Shown here in pieces: positions 42,948 to 53,172 of a stretch of DNA of 64,000 nt. How positions within the stretch are numbered: the stretch's first letter is position 1; each line of letters starts with the position of its first letter. The position numbers and the translations under genes were made by a program. The notes under the pieces are model-generated. The model had not been told where the DNA came from. It did no database searches and saw nothing but the letters and a program-made list of their open reading frames with translations. The stretch lies in contig CAJNDS010002368.1 in NCBI GenBank assembly GCA_905221605.1, forward strand, positions 73,501 to 137,500, in the 5' to 3' direction. The stretch comes from Symbiodinium natans. Lineage: Eukaryota; Sar; Dinophyceae; Suessiales; Symbiodiniaceae.

Positions 42948-44527
42948 GGCGGCCAACACGGGAGCTGCTTTGCAACTTAAGCTCACGAGGCAGAGTAGTT
43001 CGTGAACTGCTGCTTCTTGTACGGCTATCCTTGGTGCAAAAAACCAACGCCACCAAAATCCGACACTCCACCAACATGCTGTTTGAAAAAGCTTGGGCTT
43101 CGGGAATGGACAGTTCATGTGCCAGGCTGGGTTTAGGGTTTAGGGTTTAGGGTTTAGGGTTTAGGGTTTAGGATTTAGAGTTTAGGGTTAGGGTTTAGGT
43201 TGTAGGGTGTAGGGTGTAGGGTGTAGGACTTAGGACTTAGGACTTCGGACTTACGACTTAGGGCAGATTGCGGTCCATCCCTGCAAAAGCCGCTGGACGG
43301 ACTCAGGCAAAGCATTCTCAACTCTGAGCCTTGAGCCCTCAACCCTCTTCAGGCTGTGCTGTACAAGGAGGGGCCCCTTTACTACACTAACTATAGTTAA
43401 GGGGCTTATAACCTAAGTTAGGATCCTTATAACCCAATTTAGGGCTCTTATAACTCTACTTATAACTAGGGGCCCCTCCTTGTATGATGCATCAAGACCT
43501 GTTAGAGGCCTGGAGAAGACTACACATGGAGAAACTAGACCGTGGTTCCGTCGCTACAATCCAATCTTTAGGTTGACTGCAGCTCAACAAGCCTCTCGGA
43601 TCTGAAAGCCTAAAACCATGCGCCCAACTCCAAAAACCGAAAAGAACTCCCTAGAAGAACTAAACCGTAACACTGAGAAAGCCTGGACGTTAAACACTAG
43701 AAGCACGCTTAATCTCCTTGGAACCGTAGTGGAATTCAGCCTGGACGTTGAACACCAAATGCACTAAATCCTATGGGTGGCCGACCGCCTCTGGACTTCA
43801 GAGCCGACCCCTACTCTATACTCCATTCGAACAGGGTACAGGGTCTAGGGTCTATAGGGTCTATAGGGTCTATAGGGTCTAGGGTCTAGGGCGTAGGGCG
43901 TAGGGTTTAGGGTTTAGGGTTTAGGGGTTAGGGTTTAGGGGTTAGGGTTTAGGGTTTAGGGTTTAGGGCGTTTTCAACATGTCAGTGGGCCGTATAAGGT
44001 GAGCAACACCTAACAGACCTAACACCTAAGGTCTTTAAGTTCACCCAGTGTTCAGTGCGTCCATCGCATGTCCGCTTCACACAAACAAGCGAAGCAAGGA
44101 TTTAGGGGCTCTCTTCATGAGCCGAAGTCGGAAATGGAGTTCTACGCATTCCTAACTAATTCTTAAGTGCGCCGTTGAGATGTTGGGTCTAGGCAAAGCG
44201 CAGAAGGTCTCGGAGGGTTTGTTGACCTCCAAGGGTTTGGTTTATGTGCCCTAAACCCGAAAACCCTTAAACCTGGTTAGTTGGGGGGTTCATAGTAAGT
44301 AAGGCGCAAGAAACAGTTCCCGTGAACAAATCTCGAAGGCTTGTGAGATCTTGTGAGTCGGAAAGAAGAGCCAAGGTCCGGAATCTTAATTGCGGAGAGA
44401 ACTGCAGCCTTGTCAAGACATCGCATTTGTTCGAGGCATCTTGCTCAGGGCTTCTTCTACTCATCTTGCTGGTCCTAAGGCTGGCAGCATGTCCAGAACC
44501 ACCAGCAAAATATGCATAATGATGGCC
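42948..44527. other. spacer between PPR-like copies 2 and 3
   Basis: Conserved leader next to copy 2, a TTTAGGG array (43131-43190), a family E element, telomeric variants (43830-43970), and from about 44040 the downstream flank of copy 3 (TTCACACAAACAAGCGAAGC; compare 46590 and 49930). Confidence 0.5.
43362..43484. mobile_element. family E MITE with TA duplication seen against an empty site
   Basis: CAAGGAGGGGCCCCT at the left and AGGGGCCCCTCCTTG at the right are perfect inverted repeats bounded by TA. The paralogous site upstream of copy 1 (about 38950-38975) reads GCTATGCTG-CA-TGATGCATC without the element; here it reads GCTGTGCTG-TA-element-TA-TGATGCATC. This supports a TA target duplication. 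Confidence 0.8.
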
Positions 44528-45538
44528 TCACAAGCCTGCCTGCTTCACATACTGTAGGATGTTTTGACATAGTGCAGTCAACTGGACGCCGCCGGCTTGC
44601 ATCTCGAGCAGCGCGCTTCGAGCTTCTTTCAATCTTCCTTCACGCTCAGGCAAATCTGCAAGGTTCAACCTGGAGCTGCTACGAGCAAGGCCCCTACGCC
44701 CCTGGATCAAAGCACTCAAATACGCCTCAGCGAAAACTCGATCGAGAGGGATGTCGTACCCATTCATAATTACGAAGATGCTGAATCTGCTCAAGAGTTG
44801 CGTTCACGTGTGCGCGTGCCAAGTTGGTGAAGGTCACGATCGTCGGCACAAAGCCGTTGTCCAACATTGTATTGAACAGGTACATGGCTGCGTTGTGGCT
44901 GGGCCGTTTTGCGCTGGCACAGGCGGCAATAGCCGCACTAAACTTGTGCTCGTCAAGCTCAAGTCGTCGTGTTAGCATCATGTCTAGCACTTTCGCTGCC
45001 CCTTCAACGTCCCCCATATAGGCTGCTGCATCAATGCGGGCACCACATAAGAGTTTTTTTCAACCCATCCGCATTCTGCAACCTCAGCCCATATCGCGTC
45101 AACCATGACAGGATCTTGCAACTTTCCGAAAATCTTCATGCCCACAAGCAGGCTGACCTCGGTCACCTCGATACGCAAATTCCGCAACCTGTTGTTTTTC
45201 GCAGCTGCTTCCTGGTACTGTCCGCAACGGTACGCTGCTTGCATGGCGGCAGTGCACACCGTGACGGCCGAACCTTTGTAGCTTCCGTACAGTCGACGGG
45301 CACCTTGCCAGTCGCCCTTCTTTCCCAGCTCTGCAAGCCTGCTCGCGAGCCTTGCCTCCTTGGGCGACAGCGGGAAGGCCGGATCGGTAATTTTCTGGCT
45401 GATGCTCAGCCCGGTTCTTTCCCTAAGAACGCTCAGAGGCTCCTGCCTCGAGGCTGGGACACCAAAGCTGGGTGTACAGGCCCAAAACGAAACTACCGTC
45501 GCAGGAAGTGTGATCCATATTGCTGAGCTCGAAGCCAT
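44528..45538 (-). pseudogene. PPR-like gene, copy 3, broken by two frameshifts
   Basis: The N-terminal 170 residues (MASSSAIWITLPATVVSFWA, then CTPSFGVP) read normally. Around 45050-45060 a run of T (A on the coding strand, GGTTGAAAAAAACTC) shifts the frame; after it MGDVEGAAKVLDMMLTRRLE is read in another frame. A second shift near 44765-44775 precedes GYDIPLDRVFAEAYLSALIQ. The C-terminus (QYVKQAGL, TGA) is again normal. A functional protein would need both shifts corrected, so I call it a pseudogene. Confidence 0.8.
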
Positions 45539-46254
45539 GGCGACCAACACGGGAGCTGCTTTGCAACGTAAGTCCCAAAGCACTGTAGCTCATGAGTTGC
45601 TTTCTTCTAAGGGCATTTCTGCTGCAAAAAAACCGAAGACCCTGACAATCCAATACTCCATCCCTGAAGCAAAAACAATGTATACTGTATATGCCAATAT
45701 GCCGACCGAAGATCGGATACGCGACAATGGCGCGTCAAGACCATGCCGCACTCCATCCCAGTTCCAAAACACGGGTTTAGGGTTTGGGGTTGGGGTTTAA
45801 TTAGGGTTTAGGGAACACTTCCATGGCCAGCCACTGGACAAGCGCATCAAGACCGGTTAGAGGCCTACCTGGAAACGAGTGCACATGCGTGCGCGGTTTA
45901 GGGCTTAGGGTTTAGGGTTAGGGTAAAGGGTTTAGGGATGAGAGATTAGGGTTTAGGGTTTAGGGTAGTTATAGTGCAAGACTCGATCCTCAAGTCTGCT
46001 TCAGCTCAATCCTCTCTCGAATCTAAAAGCCCAAAACCATGCACCCGAATTAACGCCACACCCCGCACGTCATAAGAGGGAACCCCCCCCCCACCTGGTG
46101 TTTTTTGTCAATATAGGGCCCACATTGGGTCGCAAACGTAACCGCAGGTTGGTAAAGTGATGAAATTCATGCCCATAAAGCCGAAAGCCTACTAGCCCCA
46201 TAAGCGCTGAAAGACCAACAATCTACGGGAATTGCACGGTCCCTTAGTATGGGC

Positions 46255-46385
46255 GCTTCAATGGGGACCCCTTATATACCCCTTACATACAGTTATAAGG
46301 ACCCTACATTAGGTTATAAGGATCCTAAAACTAGGTTATCAGTCCCTTAACTATAGCTAGTATAGTAAGGGGGCCCCTCCTTGTA
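46255..46385. mobile_element. family E MITE, inverted and diverged copy
   Basis: Right end AAGGGGGCCCCTCCTTGTA matches the 43362 element. The interior (GTTATAAGGATCCTAA, CCCTTAACTATAG) matches its reverse complement. The left terminus is eroded. Confidence 0.65.
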
Positions 46386-46782
46386 GACACAAGCCCCAAA
46401 ACACCCTGAAAGTGGCCATAAGCCTGACCTCCGGTGGCCCTCCGCCTCCAGACTTCAGAAGCGACACAACTACTCTTATGATTCCTCCATTAGGGTTTAG
46501 GATTTAGGGTAATACTATGTAATACTCCTAAGGGCAGTATGCCCAACAACTTAACATCACCCAAACGCCCATCAAAGGTCTTCTTCAAACGAACAAAGAA
46601 TGCGAGGATTTAGGGGCCGATTCCGAAGTGGAGTTCTGCTCATCCCTGGATGTCTTACGTGTGTCGTTGAGACGTTGGGCTTAGGGAAGTCGCATGGGGT
46701 CTCGGAGGGCATGCTGATCTCCAAGGGGTTTGTTTGGTTTCTCTGCCCTAAACCCTAACCCTAAACCCTAAACCCTTAAACC

Positions 46783-46898
46783 CTATAAACCCTATAAACC
46801 CTATAAACCCTATAAACCCTATAAACCCTATAAACCCTATAAACCCTATAAACCCTATAAACCCTATAAACCCTATAAACCCTATAAACCCTATAAAC
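46783..46898. repeat. 9-bp AACCCTATA array
   Basis: About twelve near-perfect copies of a 9-bp telomeric variant downstream of PPR-like copy 4. Confidence 0.95.
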
Positions 46899-47273
46899 CA
46901 TGAACCCTAAACACTGTGCCCTATAAACCCTAAACCCTAAACCCTAAACCCCCAATCCTAAACCCTAAACCCTAGCCCTAAACCCTGGTTAGTTAGGGTT
47001 CAAAGGGCTTAGGCAAACGGTTCCCTGCAGGGATCTTGCAAGCTGGTGAGACACTTTCTGAGTCAAAATGGAAAGCCCAGGTCAGGTGCGGCTTAGGGTT
47101 AGGGTTTACGGTTTAGGGTTTAGGGCTTAGGCTTAGGGTTCAGGGTTTCGGATTTAGGGTTTAGGGTTTAGGGATCGCATATCTCAGAGCTTCTGCTGCT
47201 GTTTCTTCGCATCCTCATGAAGCTGGCACAGCACACTGTCCAGAACCAACACCAGTCAAGCATCATGATGGCT

Positions 47274-48290
47274 TCACAAGCCCTCTTGCTCCAGAAACGT
47301 TAGGACCCTCCGACATAGTGTGCTCAACCGGACGTTGCTGGCCTGGATCTCGAGCAGTGCGCTCTGAGCTTCTTTCAATCTCCCTTCGCGCTCAGGCAAA
47401 TCTTCAAGCTCCGCAGTGATGGCTTGCGCGTCTCGAGCAGTGATCAGACGCCGCTGGGTCAAGGCACCCAAGTACGACTCAGCAAAAACTGAATTGCCCA
47501 GGACGTCGTGCTCTTTCATCGTGGCACGGACACGTTGGATTTGCTCTAAACTTGCCTTCACATGTGCCTGTGCCAAGTTGGCGAAGGTCACGATCGTCGG
47601 CGATATGCCATGGTCCAACATTGTGTTGAACAGGTACAGGGCTGTGTTGTGGCTGGGCCTTTTTGCCTTGGCACAAGCTAAGATAGCTGAAGTAAACTGG
47701 TGCACGTAAACCTCAATCTTTCCTTTCTGCATGACATCCAGCACGTGTGCTGCGCCTTCGACGTCCCCCATGTAAGCTGCTGCATCAATGCGAGCACCAC
47801 ACGTGAATTGATCAACCCATCCGCGTTCTGTAACCTCAGCCCATATCGTGTCAACCATGGCAGGATCTTGCAATTTTCCAAAAATCTTCATGCCCGCAAG
47901 TAGGCTGACCTTATCCACCCCGACACACAAATTCCGTAGCTTGTTGTATATTCCAGCTGCTTCCTGGCACTGTCCGCAGCGGTATGCTGCCAGTATGGCT
48001 GCATTGATCACAGGGACGCCTGTACCTTTGTAGCTTCCATACAGTCGACGGGCACCTTGCCAGTCGCCCTTCTTTCCCAGCTCTGCAAGCCTGCTCGCGA
48101 GCCTTGCCTCCTTGGGCGACAGCGGGAAGGCCGGATCGGTAATTTTCTGGCTGATGCTCAGCCCGGTTCTTTCCCTGAGAACGCTGAGAGGCTCTTGCCT
48201 CGAGGCTGGGACACCAAAGCTGGGTGTACAGGCCCAAAACGAAACTACCGTCGCAAGAAGTGTGATCCATATTGCTGAACTCATGGCCAT
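47274..48290 (-). CDS. PPR-like protein, intact copy 4
   Basis: 338 residues from MAMSSAIWITLLATVVSFWA to VLTFLEQEGL. Intronless. Signal sequence, then SFGVPASRQEPLSVLRERTG, then PPR-like helical pairs (VINAAILAAYRCGQCQEAAG; SAILACAKAKRPSHNTALYL; PTIVTFANLAQAHVKASLEQ). It shares the stretch ITDPAFPLSPKEARLASRLA with the broken copy 3, so these two are the closest pair. ATG is chosen at 48290, with another ATG two codons on. Predicted plastid-targeted RNA-binding protein by family resemblance. Confidence 0.75.
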   Translation of the reverse strand: MAMSSAIWITLLATVVSFWACTPSFGVPASRQEPLSVLRERTGLSISQKITDPAFPLSPKEARLASRLAELGKKGDWQGARRLYGSYKGTGVPVINAAILAAYRCGQCQEAAGIYNKLRNLCVGVDKVSLLAGMKIFGKLQDPAMVDTIWAEVTERGWVDQFTCGARIDAAAYMGDVEGAAHVLDVMQKGKIEVYVHQFTSAILACAKAKRPSHNTALYLFNTMLDHGISPTIVTFANLAQAHVKASLEQIQRVRATMKEHDVLGNSVFAESYLGALTQRRLITARDAQAITAELEDLPEREGRLKEAQSALLEIQASNVRLSTLCRRVLTFLEQEGL

Positions 48291-48604
48291 GGTCAAGACG
48301 GAATCTGCTGTGCAACTTAAGATGACAAACCTCTACAGCTCATATTTGCTGCTTCTCCGCCAAGGCTATCGCTGATGCACGCATTTCAGAGCTACCGACA
48401 CTCCAATACTCCACATGAATGCTGTGTGAAGAAATCTGGACCGCCGGAAGACAGACCCCATGCCGACCAAACATCGAATACACGACTTCAGCGAATGCAG
48501 AACACTCTAGCTTCCAACTCCGATCCAGCACTACAAGCCACAAGCATGCAGAAGAAAGAAATCACTGCCAGCCGAGGACGGACTCAGGCGAGCACCGTAT
48601 GTAA

Positions 48605-48726
48605 CCCTAAGGGTCCATGTACCTGATTGTTGAAAACCTTGGGCCTTAAAGTACTTCCAATATAGGGACTTTGGGGCCCAAGTATAATCATAAGGTATAT
48701 GTCATAAGGTACATGGACCCGTAGGG
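48605..48726. mobile_element. family F MITE in the upstream flank of PPR-like copy 4
   Basis: CCCTAAGGGTCCATGTACCT on the left; AGGTACATGGACCCGTAGGG on the right is its inverted repeat with one mismatch. TAA flanks both ends. The paralogous region upstream of copy 1 (CACCGTATGTACGCACACTC, about 38897) lacks it, giving an empty site. Confidence 0.75.
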
Positions 48727-48934
48727 TAAGTACCCTGAACCCTTACCCTTGAACCCTCAACCCTGTTCAGGCTATGCTGCCTGACGTACCAAGACCTGTG
48801 AGCGGCCTGCCTGGAAACGAATACGTATGCTGGCGAAAGAAGTGTAGCCGTCATTATAGAATCAAAAGCCTCAACCATACCTAAACCCCCAAACCGTACC
48901 CAAAACCCTGGTACCTGAACCCAACAACCGCAAA

Positions 48935-49395
48935 GAGTGCTTGTTTTTGGTGTCGCTGTGTTTTTGCTGTCACTGCGGGGCAGTTTGTTTTTTTGCTGTC
49001 GCTGCGGGGCTTTTTTTCGTTGGTTTCTGTTGCCGCGTGGCGTTTCTGCTTTGTTGGTTGCTCTTGTTTCCCGTCGGCAGGGCGGGGCCTTTTTTGCTGT
49101 AGGCAAAGTGCGGGCGCGTTTTGCAATTTTGCTGTCGCCACGGGGCGCATTGCTGTTTGCTGCTGTTGTTGCAGGCCGCGGGCGCGCTCACTCACTCACT
49201 CACCCACTCGCGGGACATGTTTTGTTGCTGTGGCACGTGGGGGCGCGTCCTGAAGGGCGCCTTTTTTGCTGGGACCCGGGCGCGCTCCCGCAGTCACTCG
49301 TGGGCCCGTGCTATTCTTGCTGTTTAGCACGCGGGGGCGCGTTTGTCACTCACTCACTCGCGGGCAGGTGTCTTTCTTGCTGTAGCTTGTGCGGG
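48935..49395. repeat. GC-rich degenerate minisatellite
   Basis: Irregular repeats of TTTTTTGCTGTCGCTGCGGG and GCGGGGGCGCGT with TCACTCACTCAC stretches. Several frames stay open on both strands (Cys/Gly/Arg-rich on plus, Gln/Lys-rich on minus), which is typical of biased sequence, so I call no gene. It is unlike anything else in the window. Confidence 0.7.
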
Positions 49396-50275
49396 GTGAC
49401 CCTAAGCCCTAACTCCCCTCGCCCTTGTACAGAACCGGAAAGCCAAGCACTCCATAGACACCGTCAACCCTGAAAGTGCTCTAGCCTAATTATGAACCCT
49501 GAGCTATCAACTCGAAAACATAAAGGAGCTAAACCCTAAAAGCAGGACCCGGAACCCCAAAAGGCCCATATCCAACAAAGCCCGACAAAGCCGTGAAAAT
49601 CCCTAAGCCTCAAACCCCCAAACCTCTAAATCCCTCAACCTTGCCAGCCATCGCCCCGACACCAGAAGCCTACAGAAACTACATACCCTAAAGCAAGCTA
49701 TGAACGCTATGACACCTGAATTCTAGACCTAAAACCTAAACCCTGTAGACCCCTAAACCCTAAACCCAAAACCAACTTCTACACACCCCGTCTAACCGTA
49801 ATTATATGTTTTCGATATGGCCTTGAGTTCTATAAGAACAGAACTCCTTAGGAGACAGTAGAGTAGAGTAGTACTCCTCCCAACACCGAAACTTCACCCA
49901 GGACGCAGGGCGCGAATCCCAGGTCCTCTTAGAGCGAACAAACGAAGCAAAACGGTTCAATGGTCTATGGGGTTCTTCTCATGAGTGGAGTCCTGCTCCG
50001 TCCTCCATGTCTTATAGGCACGCAGCTCAGACTTGGGGTCAGGAAGAGCTGAAATTATTGGCTGGATGAATGGTTGTGAGTCAATCTGCAGGGCCTCGGA
50101 AGAATCGGAACGGAGATCCAAGGTCAGGAATATCAATCGTGGGGAGAGCTGCACCCTTGCGAAGACATCGCATTTGTTCAAGGCATTTTGCTCAGGTCTC
50201 TTCTGCATCTTGTTGATCCGAAAGCCGGCAGCATGTACGGTCCAGAACCACCAGCAAACATGCATACTGATGGTT

Positions 50276-51301
50276 TCACAAGCCCGCTTGCTGCACATAC
50301 CCCAGGAATGCCTGACATAGTGCGGTCACCTTGACGTTGGCAGCTTGCATCTCGAGCAGCGCGCTCTGGGCTTCTTTCAACCTTCCTTCACGCTCAGGCA
50401 AATCTGCAAGTTTCGCGGTGAGGGCTTGAACACTGGAACCAGTACCAGTAGGGACCCGACGTCCCTGGAGCAGGGCATTCAAATACGACTCAGCGAAAAC
50501 TGCGTCGCAAGGGGCCTTGTACTCTTTCATCAACGCACGGACACGCTGGATCTGCTCAAGACTTGCTTTCACATGCGCCTGTGCCAAATTGGTGAAGGTC
50601 ACGATCGTCGGTGATATGTCGTTGTCCAACATGGTATTGAACAGGTACATGGCTGCGTTGTGGCTAGGCCGTTTTGCCTTAGCACAAGCTAAGATCGCTG
50701 AACTAAACTTTTGCACGTCAACCTCAATCTTTCGGGTAAACATGGTATCTAGCACAGTCGCTGCCCCCTCGACGTCCCCAGTGTAAGCTGCTGCATCAAT
50801 GCGAGCACCACATGTGAATCGATCAGCCCATTCGCGTTCTATGGCCTCAGCCCATATCGCCCCAACCATGGCAGAATCTTGCAACTTACCAAAAATCTTC
50901 AGACCCACCTGCAGGCTAATCGCATTCACCTCGACACGCAGATTCCGTAGCTTTTTGTAGATTCTGGCTGCTTCCTGGAACTGCCCGCAACGGTAAGCTG
51001 CCTGCATTGCTGCATTCAGCACCGGGACGCCAGAACCTGTGTAGCTTCCATACAGACGACGGGCTGATTGCCAGTCGCCTTTCTTTCCCAGCTCTGAAAG
51101 CCTGCTCGCGAGTAGTTCCTCTTCCCGAGACAGCTCGAAGGTCCCTTTCGGAGCTTTTTGGCTCATGCTCAGCCCAGTTCTTTCCCTGACAACACTGAGC
51201 GGCTCTTGCCTCGAGGCTGGGACACCAAAGCTGGGTGTACAGGCCCAAAACGACATGACCGCCGTAAGAAGTGCCATCCATCTCGCTGCGCTGGACGCCA
51301 T
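50276..51301 (-). CDS. PPR-like protein, intact copy 5
   Basis: 341 residues, ATG at 51301. Residues 1-24 form a signal sequence (MASSAARWMALLTAVMSFWA); SFGVPAS at 24-30. From about residue 70 the sequence falls into helix-turn-helix repeats: 92-123 (VPVLNAAMQAAYRCGQFQEA), 129-160, 164-192 (CGARIDAAAYTGDVEGAATV), 199-230 (FSSAILACAKAKRPSHNAAM), 231-262 (PTIVTFTNLAQAHVKASLEQ) and 268-285. The C-terminus is LGYVQQAGL. This is the first copy in transcriptional order and one of three intact ones. RNA binding in the plastid is inferred from the repeat type and targeting sequence. Confidence 0.75.
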   Translation of the reverse strand: MASSAARWMALLTAVMSFWACTPSFGVPASRQEPLSVVRERTGLSMSQKAPKGTFELSREEELLASRLSELGKKGDWQSARRLYGSYTGSGVPVLNAAMQAAYRCGQFQEAARIYKKLRNLRVEVNAISLQVGLKIFGKLQDSAMVGAIWAEAIEREWADRFTCGARIDAAAYTGDVEGAATVLDTMFTRKIEVDVQKFSSAILACAKAKRPSHNAAMYLFNTMLDNDISPTIVTFTNLAQAHVKASLEQIQRVRALMKEYKAPCDAVFAESYLNALLQGRRVPTGTGSSVQALTAKLADLPEREGRLKEAQSALLEMQAANVKVTALCQAFLGYVQQAGL

Positions 51302-52289
51302 GGTGGTCTACACGAAATATGCTGTGCAAAAAGCTCGTGCAACTAAGGATTCAAAAACCTTTCCCAGAGCTTGTGTTCATGATCTGCTGACTCTTCTAAA
51401 CTCAAGAGCTGCTGAGCGGATTCTCCCTGACGCAAAAACATTTCAAGAGCTACCGAGACTCCAACGCTTGCTTGCGTGCGAAACGGTGGCTCCCAGAAAC
51501 ACCGCATGCCGACGGTGAATCCAGCAGCGTAACTTCCCTGCCGCTCCACTACTCTGAACCGCAAGCCCCCAAATTCCTGGAGCACTCCCTCGTTTGGTTA
51601 TGCGCACTGCAACTTCGGTTGAAAGTCCCAGAACTATAATTCGGGCAGTAAGGCAACCCTAGCCCTCCTCCTATTCCCCAAACCACATTCCCTACCCTAA
51701 AATTTTAAACAATAGACTGTAAACTTCAAATTCTATGGTTTGCCCTAAACAACCCCAATCCCTTCTACAAAACCAACCAAACCTACAAACCCCCTGCAAA
51801 CACTGAACACCCTGAAGCCTTAACCCTGAAGTTCAAATCCCTAAAAAGTAACACCTACGTCAGCACTGAACCCAAAACTTTATCAACCCAATAAACCCTA
51901 AACCCTGGAAGCCCTGAACACCAAACAAACCCTAAGCCCTGGAGCCCTACGCCCTAAACCCTAAACAAATCCTAAAAGCCCTAACCCCGAAACTCTGCAG
52001 GGTGAGCTCAAGGGGCCAAAGGGAGGCGTGCCACGGCGGCCCAGCCTCGGCGGGATTTGGCGTTTTGGGCTTTCCGCAAGGTTGAGGGCTTTAAATGCTT
52101 GAGCTTTCAGGGCTTTCAGGGGTTTAAGGGCTTCAAGGGCTTCAAGGGCTTTAAGAGGTCTTGGAGAATTACTGGGTTGAAGCATCCGCGCTTTGGGTGG
52201 TTTAGTTGAGGGTTTACAGTTCTAAGGGTCGGGTGTACATAGAGCGGTTGAGGAGTTAAGGCCAACAAATAAATAAAGACATAAATAAA
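51302..52289. other. upstream flank of PPR-like copy 5 and spacer
   Basis: The flank matches other units only near the gene. Then A/C-rich degenerate repeat, a possible exon at 52000-52080 on either strand, and an AT-rich stretch leading into the 52.3 kb element. Confidence 0.4.
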
Positions 52290-52627
52290 TTACATATACA
52301 TATATATATATATATACATATGTATATATATATATATATAATTATATGGTCACCCCCCCCATGATCTAGGTTTTGCTTTGTCCCTATAAAAACCCTCGTA
52401 AATACCGATTAAAATGACATGCTGGCTATGCTAGGCGATGTCCTGTTTTTGCACGTCTGGTCCTATGCGAGAAAACCTGTAAATAGTGAAAAACGCGTGT
52501 GTTTAGCACTACTTCCACATCACCACATAAAAAAACACCCCAAAAACACAGGAAAATGCAATTTGGTAAACATGTCTATGAATTATTTGCATAGGACAGG
52601 CTTATAAACACAGAATTGTATGTAAAA

Positions 52628-53172
52628 AACACTTCTTTTTTGCAGAATTTGCAAATGTTGACACAAATCCAAAAAACCAAAAATCCAAAAATTCAAAACC
52701 ATGGAGCCGGGAGGCCGCCTTTTTTGGATTTTTTGGTTTTCTCGAGGTTTTTTTGGTTTTCTTGGGAAAATCCAAAAAAAACCATGTTTTTTTTGGATTT
52801 TACTTGCTCCTGGCCTGAAAAACCTAAAAAACACATGGTTTTTTTTGGATTTTGAGTGAAAATCCAAAAAAACCCTCGTGTTTTTTTGGATTTCAGGTGC
52901 TCCTGGTCTCAGAAACTAAAAAACACATGGTTTTTTTTGGATTTTCACTCAAAATCCAAAAAAAACCATGTGTTTTTTTGGTTTTTCAGGCCAGGAGCAA
53001 GTAAAATCCAAAAAAAACCATGGTTTTTTTTTGGATTTTTCCAAAGAAAACCAAAAAACCTCGAGAAAACAAAAAAATCCAAAACAGGCGGCCTCCCGGC
53101 TCCATGGTTTTGAATTTTTGGATTTTTGGATTTTTGTTTTTTTTAGCAAATTTTGCAAAAAATGCTTTTCTT
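52628..53172. repeat. 0.55 kb nested palindrome of AT-rich sequence
   Basis: The left arm (AAATCCAAAAAACC ... CCATGGAGCCGGGAGGCCGCC ... shown in parts: CCATGGAGCCGGG, GAGGCCGCC) reappears inverted in the right arm (GGCGGCCTCCCGGCTCCATGG, that is GGCGGCCTC plus CCGGCTCCATGG). Smaller palindromes around GGTTTTTTTTGGATTTT are nested within. Both strands translate to almost the same peptide (FTCSWPEKPKKHMVFFGF), as expected for a perfect inverted repeat. Confidence 0.9.

Larger units (their letters stand above)
45539..47273. other. spacer between PPR-like copies 3 and 4
   Basis: Shared leader and upstream flank (to about 45900), telomeric variants, a second family E element, the shared downstream flank of copy 4 (about 46555-46740), then CCCTATAAA and TTTAGGG arrays. 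No independent gene seen. Confidence 0.5.
48291..50275. other. spacer between PPR-like copies 4 and 5
   Basis: Shared upstream flank of copy 4 to about 48840 with a family F element, a GC-rich minisatellite (48935-49395), A/C-rich degenerate repeat, then the shared downstream flank of copy 5 (49825-50275). No independent gene seen. Confidence 0.5.

Noticed and set aside
42948-43118. N-terminal extension of PPR-like copy 2 to 43118
   Set aside because: The frame is open, but the other copies do not share it and all start at the MA(S/M)SS signal peptide.
48702-49473. Cys-rich plus-strand and Gln/Lys-rich minus-strand frames
   Set aside because: Several overlapping frames are open at once because of the GC-rich minisatellite; there is no splice or codon support.
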